This document shows positions 1-5,610 of a DNA stretch of 8,285 nt, piece after piece. The notes under the pieces were generated by a model. It ran no database searches and was not told the DNA's origin. It saw only the letters and a list, made by a program, of their open reading frames with translations. The position numbers and the translations under genes are program-made. The DNA lies in contig JAQGKB010000086.1 of assembly GCA_028290345.1 (NCBI GenBank), positions 1-8,285 on the forward strand, written 5' to 3'. Within the stretch, counting starts at the first letter, position 1. Every line of letters begins with the position of its first letter. The DNA is from Hyphomicrobiales bacterium (GTDB taxonomy: Bacteria; Pseudomonadota; Alphaproteobacteria; Rhizobiales; Devosiaceae).

Positions 1-1257
1 CGGCCAGAAGTTGTTGCCGCCCACGTTTGCCGGGCAAGCCTTCTTGGTCGGTGCATCGGCCGTACGGTTGGTGGCAATGGCGTAGGTCTGCAGATCCTTC
101 TTGGGATCGTATTCCTTCGGCTTGCCAGTCGTCGGATTGATGCCCGCCGTCCAGTTGATGCCTTCCATATAGGGGCTGGCATGCATGAACGAGCCCTTGT
201 TGGCATCGAACGTGTAGAGGAAGCCGTTGCGGCCCGAGTGGGTCATCAACAACTGGTCCTTGCCGCCCACCTTGGCCTTGTAAAGGATGTGGTTGCCTTC
301 TTCGTCATAGTCCCAGGCGTCATTGGGCGTGTACTGGAAGTACCACTTCATGTCGCCGGTCTCGGGATTACGAGCCAGAATGCTGTTGGTGAAGAGGTTG
401 TCGCCCGGACGGGTTGTCGGGTCATAGGGAGGGACCGGGTTACCCGTGCCCCAGTAGACCAGGTTCTGTGCCGGATCGTAGCTGCCGGTCACGTACATTG
501 CGCCGCCGCCGGTCTGCCAGGAATTGGCATCGCCCTTCCAGGTTTCCGAGCCAGCTTCGCCCGGAGCCGGAACGTTGTACTTCTTCCAGAGCTGGTTGCC
601 CTTCAGGTCGTACGCAGCCAGCCAGGTACGGGTACCGGCGTCGCCGCCAGCTGCACCGACCAGGATTTCATTGTTCACGAGCAGCGGAGCGCCGGTGATT
701 TCAACACGCGGCGTATCGCCGGTGATGTTCTTTTCCCAAAGCTGTTCGCCGGTGTCTTTCTTGGTCGCGATCAGCCGCGCCGGGCCGTTGGCAACCGAGA
801 TCACCATGTCGTTGACCAGTGCCACGCCGCGGTTGGCCTGCGAGGCCTTTTCCTGGCCCGGATCCATGGTCCAGACGATGCGCCCCATGTCGCCGGCGGT
901 CGCGTCGATCTTGTAGACCACGCCCCAGGTGTCGGTGAGGAAGAGGAAGCCGTCTTCGGCGAGCGGCGTCGATTCGGTGTAGTTCGGCACTGCGTTGTTG
1001 AGTGCCACCGAGTAGAGCAACTTCAGACCCTTGACGGTCTTGGTGTTGATCATGTCGAGCGGCGAGTAGCGCTGGCTGAAATAGTCGCGATTATTGGTCA
1101 GCCAGTTCTGCGGCTCCTTGTCGGCGTTCACGATACGAGCGGTGGTCACGTCGGCTGCATTTGCAACCGCGCCCATCGCCAGGACGCCCGACAAGAGCGC
1201 CGTAGCGCTGACACAAGCCAACGCTGCGCGCCGCATGCGCAAAGACTTCGATTTCAT
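1..1257 (-). CDS. PQQ-dependent alcohol dehydrogenase, periplasmic (3' end missing)
   Basis: The first 419 residues of a secreted quinoprotein alcohol dehydrogenase are present; the gene runs off the left edge (full family length is about 570-600). The start ATG (complement 1255-1257) is followed by a basic stretch, a hydrophobic core and a cleavage site after VANA (residue 34), a Sec-type signal, so the enzyme should act in the periplasm and pass electrons to a cytochrome c. Beta-propeller features align with methanol dehydrogenase: NRG (142-144), W247, the metal-ligand Asn in GTGNP (N273), RPGDN (283-287), the catalytic Asp in WDYD (D316), and HSGRNG with R343. Propeller-type repeats such as DTGEQLW (168-174) and ETGDMKW (299-305) also occur. 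Oddities: no Cys-Cys before NRG (EKASQ instead), Asp206 where Glu is usual, and D318 two residues after D316, a lanthanide-type hallmark but followed by one extra residue. Family assignment is firm; substrate and metal are unknown. The SD-like AAGGGA lies about 10 bases upstream. Confidence 0.93.
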   Translation of the reverse strand, partial: MKSKSLRMRRAALACVSATALLSGVLAMGAVANAADVTTARIVNADKEPQNWLTNNRDYFSQRYSPLDMINTKTVKGLKLLYSVALNNAVPNYTESTPLAEDGFLFLTDTWGVVYKIDATAGDMGRIVWTMDPGQEKASQANRGVALVNDMVISVANGPARLIATKKDTGEQLWEKNITGDTPRVEITGAPLLVNNEILVGAAGGDAGTRTWLAAYDLKGNQLWKKYNVPAPGEAGSETWKGDANSWQTGGGAMYVTGSYDPAQNLVYWGTGNPVPPYDPTTRPGDNLFTNSILARNPETGDMKWYFQYTPNDAWDYDEEGNHILYKAKVGGKDQLLMTHSGRNGFLYTFDANKGSFMHASPYMEGINWTAGINPTTGKPKEYDPKKDLQTYAIATNRTADAPTKKACPANVGGNNFWP

Positions 1258-1321
1258 GATAATTTCATCCCTTAATTTCACCCACGCCCCCTCTTGTGTG
1301 TGTCCTGCGGACGAACAAGAT

Positions 1322-1350
1322 GGCCGTGCACCAAGAAGTTGGTGTTGGCC
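1322..1350 (-). promoter_or_regulatory. Hairpin in the untranslated leader of the PQQ dehydrogenase
   Basis: CACCAA (1329-1334) and TTGGTG (1339-1344) are perfect inverted arms around a 4-base loop. GGCC on each side (1322-1325 and 1347-1350) can extend the stem across a 3/2 internal loop. In the minus-strand transcript the loop is CUUC. It lies between the candidate promoter and the dehydrogenase start, so it would be part of the leader RNA. There is no U-tract, so it is not a simple terminator. Its function is not known. Confidence 0.4.
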
Positions 1351-1396
1351 CGGAAACGCTTTGCCTGGTGGCACCCTCAGAGCAGTGTACGCGCCA

Positions 1397-1425
1397 CTAA
1401 TCCTAGTCTGCACCGAGCCTGTCAA
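1397..1425 (-). promoter_or_regulatory. Candidate sigma70-type promoter for the PQQ dehydrogenase
   Basis: On the minus strand a perfect TTGACA (complement 1420-1425) is followed, after 17 bases, by GATTAG (complement 1397-1402), which matches the -10 consensus at only three of six positions. It points towards the dehydrogenase and would give an mRNA leader of roughly 130 bases. The -35 is convincing and the -10 is weak, so an activator-dependent promoter is possible. Confidence 0.35.
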
Positions 1426-1528
1426 GGCGACGGTCTCACGCCAAGCTTATAGGCAATTGGCATGATAAACATGGCCTTAACCTATCAGAGGGTGAAAGCA
1501 GCCACTCCCTAAACCGGCGATTAAGTAC

Positions 1529-1555
1529 CCCGCGTCGAGCGGGCAGGATATCCTG
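1529..1555. promoter_or_regulatory. Inverted repeat plus perfect 12-base palindrome, possible operator
   Basis: CCCGC (1529-1533) and GCGGG (1539-1543) flank a 5-base loop. Immediately after comes CAGGATATCCTG (1544-1555), a perfect 12-base palindrome. The pair lies between two divergent genes. Such a palindrome suits a dimeric DNA-binding protein, but no regulator can be named from the sequence. Confidence 0.35.
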
Positions 1556-1623
1556 TCATGCGCCAAAACTAGCCACCCGAAGAGCATCTCGCGCAAGCAT
1601 GGCGATGGTCATTTCGAGTCATC

Positions 1624-1643
1624 GCATTGGTTAAAGCCAATGC
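1624..1643. repeat. Perfect 7-base inverted repeat (hairpin or operator)
   Basis: GCATTGG (1624-1630) and CCAATGC (1637-1643) are perfect inverted arms around the loop TTAAAG. No T-run follows on either strand, so a terminator role is not supported. It lies about 40 bases upstream of the TATACT box that may drive the membrane protein operon. Confidence 0.35.
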
Positions 1644-1681
1644 CTAAGTCCTTCTGCGCTCCACCAGACTCTCCGGCTCGA

Positions 1682-1687
1682 TATACT
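1682..1687 (+). promoter_or_regulatory. Possible -10 box for the membrane protein-regulator-UppS operon
   Basis: TATACT matches the sigma70 -10 consensus at five of six positions and is in the right orientation and region for the downstream operon. No acceptable -35 hexamer is found 16-18 bases upstream and there is no TG extension, so this is a weak call. It would give a leader of about 240 bases. Confidence 0.22.
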
Positions 1688-1932
1688 ATTCTTGAACCCG
1701 AACGCGAGGGCTGAGTCTTCGCGCCGTCGCGCCCCGCGAGGACATCGGAACCGGGGCGTTATTGCTCGCGGCCCATATGCCGTAGGCGTGGCAATTTGTC
1801 GCGTCTCGTCGCCTTCGTCGTGTCCGGTTTATCGTTATTCCACGCTCCAGTGTCGGGATAGCGCCGGCCCGGCGGAAGCCCGCCTTGCGAGTCGCTGCCG
1901 GGCGAGGTACTTTGCATTGCAGAGTGGATTGG

Positions 1933-2556
1933 ATGCGCCGCATGAAAGACCCTCTCGAGGAGGCCTTGGCCGATATCGTCGAGATTCGCAGCCAGATCGC
2001 TGCCAATACAGCGTTCCGCGGCTTCGGCCCCGCCACCTTGACCCTGACCGGCATCCTGCCGCTGCTCACCGCCGCCGCCCAGTCCCTGCTGCTCAAGAAC
2101 CCGAGCGCCGACCCGCTGCTGTTCTTTGCCGGTTGGGTCGGCACCGCCATCGTCTGCATTGCCCTGATCGGCATCGAGATGCGCTTCCGCTCGCGCCAGC
2201 ATCACTCTGGCCTTGCCGATGCGGTCATCTACAACGCCGTCGAGCAGTTCCTGCCGGCGGGCGCCGCCGGCGCCTTCCTGGTGCTGGTCCTTGCCCGTTT
2301 TGCACCGGCGACGCTATGGCTGGTGCCCGGCCTTTGGCAGGTCCTCGTCAGCCTCGGCATCTTCGCCTCGGTGCGCTCGTTGCCCCGTGCGGTGACCCTT
2401 GCCGGCGCCTGGTATTTCGTCGCCGGCTTCGCCGTCCTCATGCTGGCCAGCCAGGACCACAGCCTCTCGCCCTGGACCATGGGCGTGCCGTTTGCCGTCG
2501 GCCAGTTCCTGATGGCAGCCACCATCCACTTTTCAACGCGGAGGGCACATGACTGA
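1933..2556 (+). CDS. Multi-pass integral membrane protein of unknown function
   Basis: This 207-residue protein has a short soluble head (MRRMKDPLEEALADIVEIR) followed by about six hydrophobic segments, beginning at the PATLTLTGILPLL stretch and ending in the PWTMGVPFAVGQFLM stretch. It should sit in the cytoplasmic membrane. I recognise no catalytic or transport motif. From memory, similar proteins beginning with a DPLxxALADI-type head are encoded next to winged-helix regulators in other Proteobacteria, but I cannot name a function. The start is uncertain: ATG 1933 (AGAG 8 bases upstream) and ATG 1942 (GGA 8 bases upstream) are equally plausible, and the family-like MKDPLEEAL beginning favours 1942. 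TTG 1885 is possible but would add residues that look non-coding. The 3' end overlaps the next gene by 8 bases (ATGACTGA), which implies translational coupling. It may be a membrane partner or sensor for the regulator, but this is inference. Confidence 0.82.
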   Translation: MRRMKDPLEEALADIVEIRSQIAANTAFRGFGPATLTLTGILPLLTAAAQSLLLKNPSADPLLFFAGWVGTAIVCIALIGIEMRFRSRQHHSGLADAVIYNAVEQFLPAGAAGAFLVLVLARFAPATLWLVPGLWQVLVSLGIFASVRSLPRAVTLAGAWYFVAGFAVLMLASQDHSLSPWTMGVPFAVGQFLMAATIHFSTRRAHD

Positions 2557-2938
2557 CACCGTCCCGCAAGAGGCCCACCTTTCCCAGGACGCCCGATTCT
2601 CCTATGAGGGGCTCGATCGCGTCATCCACGAAAAAGCCCGGCTCGGTGTGCTCACCTCACTGATCGGCCACCCCAAGGGGCTCGCCTTCGCCGACCTGAA
2701 GCGCCTCTGCGATCTCACTGACGGCAATCTCAGCCGCCACCTGCAGGTGCTGCAGGATGCGGGCCTGGTCGAGCTTATCAAGGGTTTTGAGCGCAAGCGC
2801 CCCCATACCATCTGCCATCTGACCGCCAGCGGCCGGCAGCGCTTCCTCGACTATCTCACCGTGCTCGAACGCGTCGTCCGAGATGCGGCGAGCGCGGCTA
2901 AGGCCGACGATCGTGCTGCCCGTATTCTCCCCGCCTGA
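2549..2938 (+). CDS. Winged-helix transcriptional regulator (HTH_34/MarR-like)
   Basis: This 129-residue DNA-binding protein has a compact winged-helix domain spanning about residues 18-110. A helical lead (LDRVIHEKARLGVLTSLI) is followed by the helix-turn-helix FADLKRLCDLTDGNLSRHLQVLQDAG, then a wing around VELIKGFERKRPHTICHLTASGRQRF, and a C-terminal helix suited to dimerisation. This pattern is that of the PF13601-type 'winged helix DNA-binding domain' regulators, which lack an obvious ligand domain. There are no cysteines placed as a redox sensor: the two present (Cys50 and one in the wing) are isolated. The start ATG 2549 follows GGAGG at 2540-2544 with good spacing and overlaps the end of the membrane protein gene. 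The uppS-family gene starts 38 bases downstream on the same strand. Its likely targets are this operon and polyprenyl or envelope genes, which is inference from position only. Confidence 0.9.
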   Translation: MTDTVPQEAHLSQDARFSYEGLDRVIHEKARLGVLTSLIGHPKGLAFADLKRLCDLTDGNLSRHLQVLQDAGLVELIKGFERKRPHTICHLTASGRQRFLDYLTVLERVVRDAASAAKADDRAARILPA

Positions 2939-2976
2939 CCGCCCCAGACCGCCTTTTTTTGACAGGACACTCTGCA

Positions 2977-3684
2977 ATGCAAAGTAATCTCCTCTCCAAA
3001 CTGCATGTCGGCATCATCATGGACGGCAATGGCCGTTGGGCGCAGGCGCGCGGCCTGTCGCGCGGCCGCGGCCACGAGGCCGGCGTCGAAACGGTGCAGC
3101 AGGTGGTAGAGGCGGCGGTGGATCAGGGGATCGGCACCCTGAGCCTTTATGCTTTCTCCAGCGACAATTGGCGCCGCCCCAGCGCCGAAGTCGCGCTGCT
3201 GATGCGCCTGCTCAGCCGTTACCTGCGCAGCGAGGTGGCCAAACTTGTCGAAAACGGCGTGCGCCTCAAAGTGATCGGCCGCCGCGACCGGCTTCCGGGC
3301 GGCATGGCCGCCGAGATCACCCGCGCCGAAACCGCCACCGCGTCTGGCACAAAACTCGACCTGCGCATCGCCATCGATTATTCCGGCCGCGACGCCATCC
3401 TGCAGGCCGCGAGCCGGATCAGCTGCCCGGACGACCTCACCCGCGACGGCTTTGCTCGCCTCATCACCGGCGAGCTCGAGGCCCGCGACGTCGACCTTCT
3501 CATCCGCACCAGCGGCGAGCAGCGCCTCTCCGACTTCATGCTGTGGGAGTGCGCCTATGCCGAACTCTATTTCACCGATTGCCTGTGGCCCGATTTCGGC
3601 CCCGCCCAACTGCAAGCCGCCCTGCAAGAATTCTCCCGCCGCGACCGCCGCTTCGGCGCCCTCGTCGCCAGCACCGCCGCTTGA
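2977..3684 (+). CDS. uppS: Cis-prenyltransferase of the undecaprenyl diphosphate synthase family (second-type paralogue)
   Basis: This 235-residue enzyme adds isopentenyl diphosphate units in cis to an allylic primer such as farnesyl diphosphate, normally making the lipid carrier for peptidoglycan and other glycans. Family motifs are intact: MDGNGRW with catalytic Asp16 and Arg20, RGRGHEAG with Arg29 and His33, YAFSSDNWRRP (Phe60, Trp65, Arg67), and IRTSGEQRLSDF (Arg177, Arg183) followed by AYAELYF with Glu196. These match E. coli UppS spaced ten residues later. Differences: AIDYSGRDAI replaces the usual NYGGR(W/x)(D/E)I, SDF replaces SNF, and the protein is slightly short (E. coli UppS is 253). 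The housekeeping uppS of Alphaproteobacteria usually sits in the frr-uppS-cdsA-dxr cluster, so this isolated copy beside a regulator is probably an additional enzyme, perhaps with another chain length. The start ATG 2977 has AGGA 9 bases upstream; TTG 2959 is less likely. It is active by motif, but product length is unknown. Confidence 0.93.
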   Translation: MQSNLLSKLHVGIIMDGNGRWAQARGLSRGRGHEAGVETVQQVVEAAVDQGIGTLSLYAFSSDNWRRPSAEVALLMRLLSRYLRSEVAKLVENGVRLKVIGRRDRLPGGMAAEITRAETATASGTKLDLRIAIDYSGRDAILQAASRISCPDDLTRDGFARLITGELEARDVDLLIRTSGEQRLSDFMLWECAYAELYFTDCLWPDFGPAQLQAALQEFSRRDRRFGALVASTAA

Positions 3685-3751
3685 GGCGCGAGATCAGTTC
3701 AGTCGTCGCTGCTGAGTCTGCCCAAGCTGCAACCCAGCCCCTGAGGCGAGG

Positions 3752-3814
3752 GCCAGGGTGGCGTTCGTGCTCGATCCAGATGGCATCGTCATTGAGCTGG
3801 CGCAGCGTCCTTGA
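3752..3814 (+). pseudogene. C-terminal remnant of a glyoxalase/VOC-family protein
   Basis: In the plus frame 3752-3814 the sequence reads ARVAFVLDPDGIVIELAQRP and a TGA stop. This is the signature last strand of vicinal-oxygen-chelate proteins such as lactoylglutathione lyase (consensus like VAFVxDPDGxxIELxQ), including the Glu that serves as a metal ligand in active members. Upstream, the same frame hits a stop at 3713-3715 after about a dozen unrelated residues, and uppS ends at 3684, so the body of the gene is absent. The tail overlaps the 3' end of the convergent trxC by 26 bases. It is too short to be functional. The likely history is loss of the body by deletion, or insertion of the neighbouring uppS cassette, while the tail was kept because it overlaps trxC. 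A chance match of this length and quality seems unlikely, but it rests on about 18 residues. Confidence 0.68.
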
Positions 3815-4268
3815 CGTTCGCCATCTGCTCCTTGAGCCAGGTCTCTAGACTGCGCTTGTCGACGGCGCCCGCCCGCTGCGCCACGAGCTTCCCCTTGTGG
3901 AACAGCATCACTGTCGGAATGGCGCGGATCTCGTACCGGGCCGCGATCTCAGGTTCCGCCTCGGTATCGAGCTTCAGGAAGCGGAAGTCCGGCTCCATCT
4001 CCTTGGCGGCGCTTTCGTAGTAGGGCGCCATCGCCTTGCAGGGGCCGCACCATTCCGCCCAGAAATCGACAACCACCGGGATATCGTTCTTCATGATCTG
4101 CGGAAAAAATGTCTTTTGCGTCGCCGGCCACGCCTTGCCCATGAAGAGTTTGGTGCCGCACCGGCCGCATTTGGCGCCTTCCGGGTCTTGACCGGCAGGG
4201 ATGCGGTTGGTCGCCGCGCAGTTCGGGCAAACGATGTGGGTGGGTTTGTCGCTCTTTGGCCAAGCCAT
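3789..4268 (-). CDS. trxC: Thioredoxin 2 (zinc-binding, TrxC type)
   Basis: This 159-residue cytoplasmic thiol-disulfide reductant has two parts. The N-terminal zinc ribbon carries CPNC (14-17) and CGRC (34-37), the four zinc ligands that distinguish thioredoxin 2 from thioredoxin 1. The thioredoxin fold follows, with the redox motif WCGPC (73-77) and the cis-proline in AIPT (Pro118). Length is slightly above E. coli TrxC (139) because of a short Ala-rich tail. The start is supported by a strong GAGGAGG ribosome site 5 bases upstream. It lies 39 bases downstream of cbpM on the same strand with no terminator-like hairpin between, so it is probably the last gene of a cbpA-cbpM-trxC unit, linking thiol repair to chaperone function. 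In E. coli trxC belongs to the OxyR regulon; no OxyR site is visible here. The 3' end is overlapped by a VOC gene relic on the other strand. Confidence 0.96.
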   Translation of the reverse strand: MAWPKSDKPTHIVCPNCAATNRIPAGQDPEGAKCGRCGTKLFMGKAWPATQKTFFPQIMKNDIPVVVDFWAEWCGPCKAMAPYYESAAKEMEPDFRFLKLDTEAEPEIAARYEIRAIPTVMLFHKGKLVAQRAGAVDKRSLETWLKEQMANVKDAAPAQ

Positions 4269-4307
4269 TTTCGCCTCCTCAGGCTGAAACAGAATTGGAT
4301 GCCGCGC

Positions 4308-4637
4308 CTAGCGCCGGCTGTCCAGCAGATTGGATAGCCGCCGCACGTCGGCCCGCAGCTTGCGCCGTACCTGCACCGGCTGCAGCCGCGTCGCCGCGCT
4401 GAAGCTGCGGCTGACCCGGCGCAGGCCATGCAGTTGATCGAGTAGGTCGAGGATCACGTCGATACCGTCCTCGTTGATCTGCAATTGCTCGCGCAGGTCG
4501 CTGATCAGGCGGGCCCTCGCCAGGTCCATCTCGGAAAAATCCCGGCCCGAATTGGGGCGGAGCCAGCCGTGTTGTACCCAATCTTCCAACGTCGGTTCGT
4601 CGATACTGGCGATCATCCGGAACTCCATCGTGTTCAT
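4308..4637 (-). CDS. cbpM: Chaperone modulatory protein CbpM
   Basis: This 109-residue protein belongs to the CbpM family, a MerR-like helix-turn-helix fold used for protein binding rather than, as far as known, transcription. In E. coli CbpM binds the J-domain of CbpA and blocks its stimulation of DnaK and its DNA binding. The N-terminal half shows the MerR-type pattern (DEPTLEDWVQHGWLRP, then DFSEMDLARARLISDLREQLQINEDGI), followed by the helical VILDLLDQLHGL segment and a basic C-terminus. Length agrees with family members of about 100. Its ATG overlaps the cbpA stop (ATGA, 4634-4637), the standard arrangement for this pair and a sign of coupled translation in fixed ratio. ATG codons at residues 4 and 8 are alternative starts, but the coupled first ATG is preferred. 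Confidence 0.93.
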   Translation of the reverse strand: MNTMEFRMIASIDEPTLEDWVQHGWLRPNSGRDFSEMDLARARLISDLREQLQINEDGIDVILDLLDQLHGLRRVSRSFSAATRLQPVQVRRKLRADVRRLSNLLDSRR

Positions 4638-5554
4638 TCAAGCCCCGCCGCTCTGCGTGGATTGTGCAACTTTCCCGCCTCCCAGCTCGAAACGAAGCGC
4701 TTGAGCTCCGCATCGGGCGGCTCGGGCAGGGCGATCTGCAGCGTCACCAATTCATCGCCACGGCTGCCGTCGCGCCGGCGCGCGCCCTTGCCTTTGAGGC
4801 GCAATACCCTGCCGCTGCTGGAGTTCTCCGGTATGCTCGCCCGCACCCGCCCCGTCGGGGTCGGCACCTCGATTTTGCTGCCCAGCATCGCTTCGCGCAG
4901 CGAGATCGGCAGCACCAGCCGGATATTGTCGCCGTCGCGCACGAAATAGGGGTGCGGCCGCACCTCTATCTCGACCAGGGCATCGCCCGGCGAGCCGCTG
5001 CCACTTCCCGGAGCTCCCTTGCCGCGTAGCCGCAGCACCTGCCCGTCCTCGGTGCCGGGCGGAATGGTGATGTCGATGGTCGTGCCATCGCCGAGGGTGA
5101 CCTGCTTGGTCGCGCCGTTGACCGCATCCAGGAAGTCCACCGCCAGCCTGAAGCGGAGATCGGCGCCGCGCATGCGAAACGATGTTCTCCCGCCGCTGCG
5201 GCCGCCGAAGAGATCGGCGAAGATATCGCCGGCATCGCCAAGATCCGAAAATCCGGAGTTGTTGGCATAGGGGTTCTCGTCACCGCCGCCGGCATAGTCG
5301 CGGTAATAGCGCCGCTGCTGCGGCCGCTCATCGCCAGCCGCGTCGATCTCGCCGCGATCGAAGCGCGCGCGCTTGTCCTTGTCCCCCAGGATGTCCCAGG
5401 CGGCCGACAGTTCCTGAAATTTCCGCTCGGCCTGCTTGTCGCCCGGGTTCAGGTCCGGATGCAGCTTCTTGGCCTGCTGGCGGTAGGCTTTCTGGATCTC
5501 GCTATGCGAGGCATCCCGCTTCACGCCGATGACTTCATAAGGGTCGGTTGCCAT
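4634..5554 (-). CDS. cbpA: Curved-DNA-binding protein CbpA, DnaJ-class co-chaperone
   Basis: This 306-residue type II Hsp40 equals E. coli CbpA in length. The N-terminal J-domain (about residues 4-70) begins DPYEVIGV and contains the invariant HPD (32-34) that stimulates DnaK ATPase. A Gly/Phe-type linker follows (YAGGGDENPYANNSGFSDL, then DIFADLFGG). Two C-terminal substrate-binding domains (about 125-290) contain RLAVDFLDAVNGA, the IPPGTEDGQVLRLRGKG hinge, and a second GRVLRLKGKG repeat. There is no zinc-finger CxxCxGxG, which rules out DnaJ itself. It acts in the cytoplasm on misfolded proteins and, in E. coli, is also a stationary-phase nucleoid protein binding curved DNA. ATG 5554 is chosen (GGAC about 6 bases upstream); a GTG at 5599 would add 15 residues ahead of the J-domain and is unlikely. 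It is followed directly by its inhibitor cbpM, overlapping by 4 bases. Confidence 0.95.
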   Translation of the reverse strand: MATDPYEVIGVKRDASHSEIQKAYRQQAKKLHPDLNPGDKQAERKFQELSAAWDILGDKDKRARFDRGEIDAAGDERPQQRRYYRDYAGGGDENPYANNSGFSDLGDAGDIFADLFGGRSGGRTSFRMRGADLRFRLAVDFLDAVNGATKQVTLGDGTTIDITIPPGTEDGQVLRLRGKGAPGSGSGSPGDALVEIEVRPHPYFVRDGDNIRLVLPISLREAMLGSKIEVPTPTGRVRASIPENSSSGRVLRLKGKGARRRDGSRGDELVTLQIALPEPPDAELKRFVSSWEAGKLHNPRRAAGLE

Positions 5555-5610
5555 TCGAATGTCCGTGTGCCCGCAGTCACAAACCCTAGTCAGTACCACC
5601 TCGTTCCAAA

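Larger units (their letters stand above)
1258..1932. other. Divergent intergenic region, no recognisable gene
   Basis: This 675-base spacer separates the minus-strand dehydrogenase from the plus-strand membrane protein gene. All six frames give only short or compositionally atypical peptides with no family resemblance. It contains a candidate promoter and leader hairpin on the dehydrogenase side, a perfect 12-base palindrome next to an inverted repeat (1529-1555), a 7-base-arm hairpin (1624-1643), a TATACT box (1682-1687), and GC-rich overlapping hairpins (1862-1884). The 1480-1680 part is visibly less GC-rich than the flanking genes, as expected of regulatory DNA. Confidence 0.6.

Noticed and set aside
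181..1275. A 364-codon open frame on the plus strand
   Set aside because: It is antisense to the PQQ dehydrogenase, whose translated motifs are unmistakable. Its own sequence resembles no family and is a by-product of GC-rich codon use.
1885..1932. TTG start extending the membrane protein by 16 residues
   Set aside because: The extra residues come from the GC-rich leader hairpin region with no Shine-Dalgarno sequence, and the family-like beginning is at MKDPLEEAL.
1692..2552. A 286-codon plus-strand frame with a TTG start
   Set aside because: It is very rich in Arg, Pro and Ala and lies out of frame over the membrane protein gene; it has no domain or ribosome site.
3733..3758. Stem CCC-A-GCCC / GGGC-CA-GGG as a bidirectional terminator between uppS and trxC
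   Set aside because: It has a bulge, a 9-base loop and no T-run on either strand, and it lies partly in the VOC relic, whose coding origin explains the bases better.
5555..5599. GTG start extending CbpA by 15 residues
   Set aside because: The J-domain normally begins within a few residues of the start (MATDPYEVIGV), and ATG 5554 gives the usual 306-residue length.
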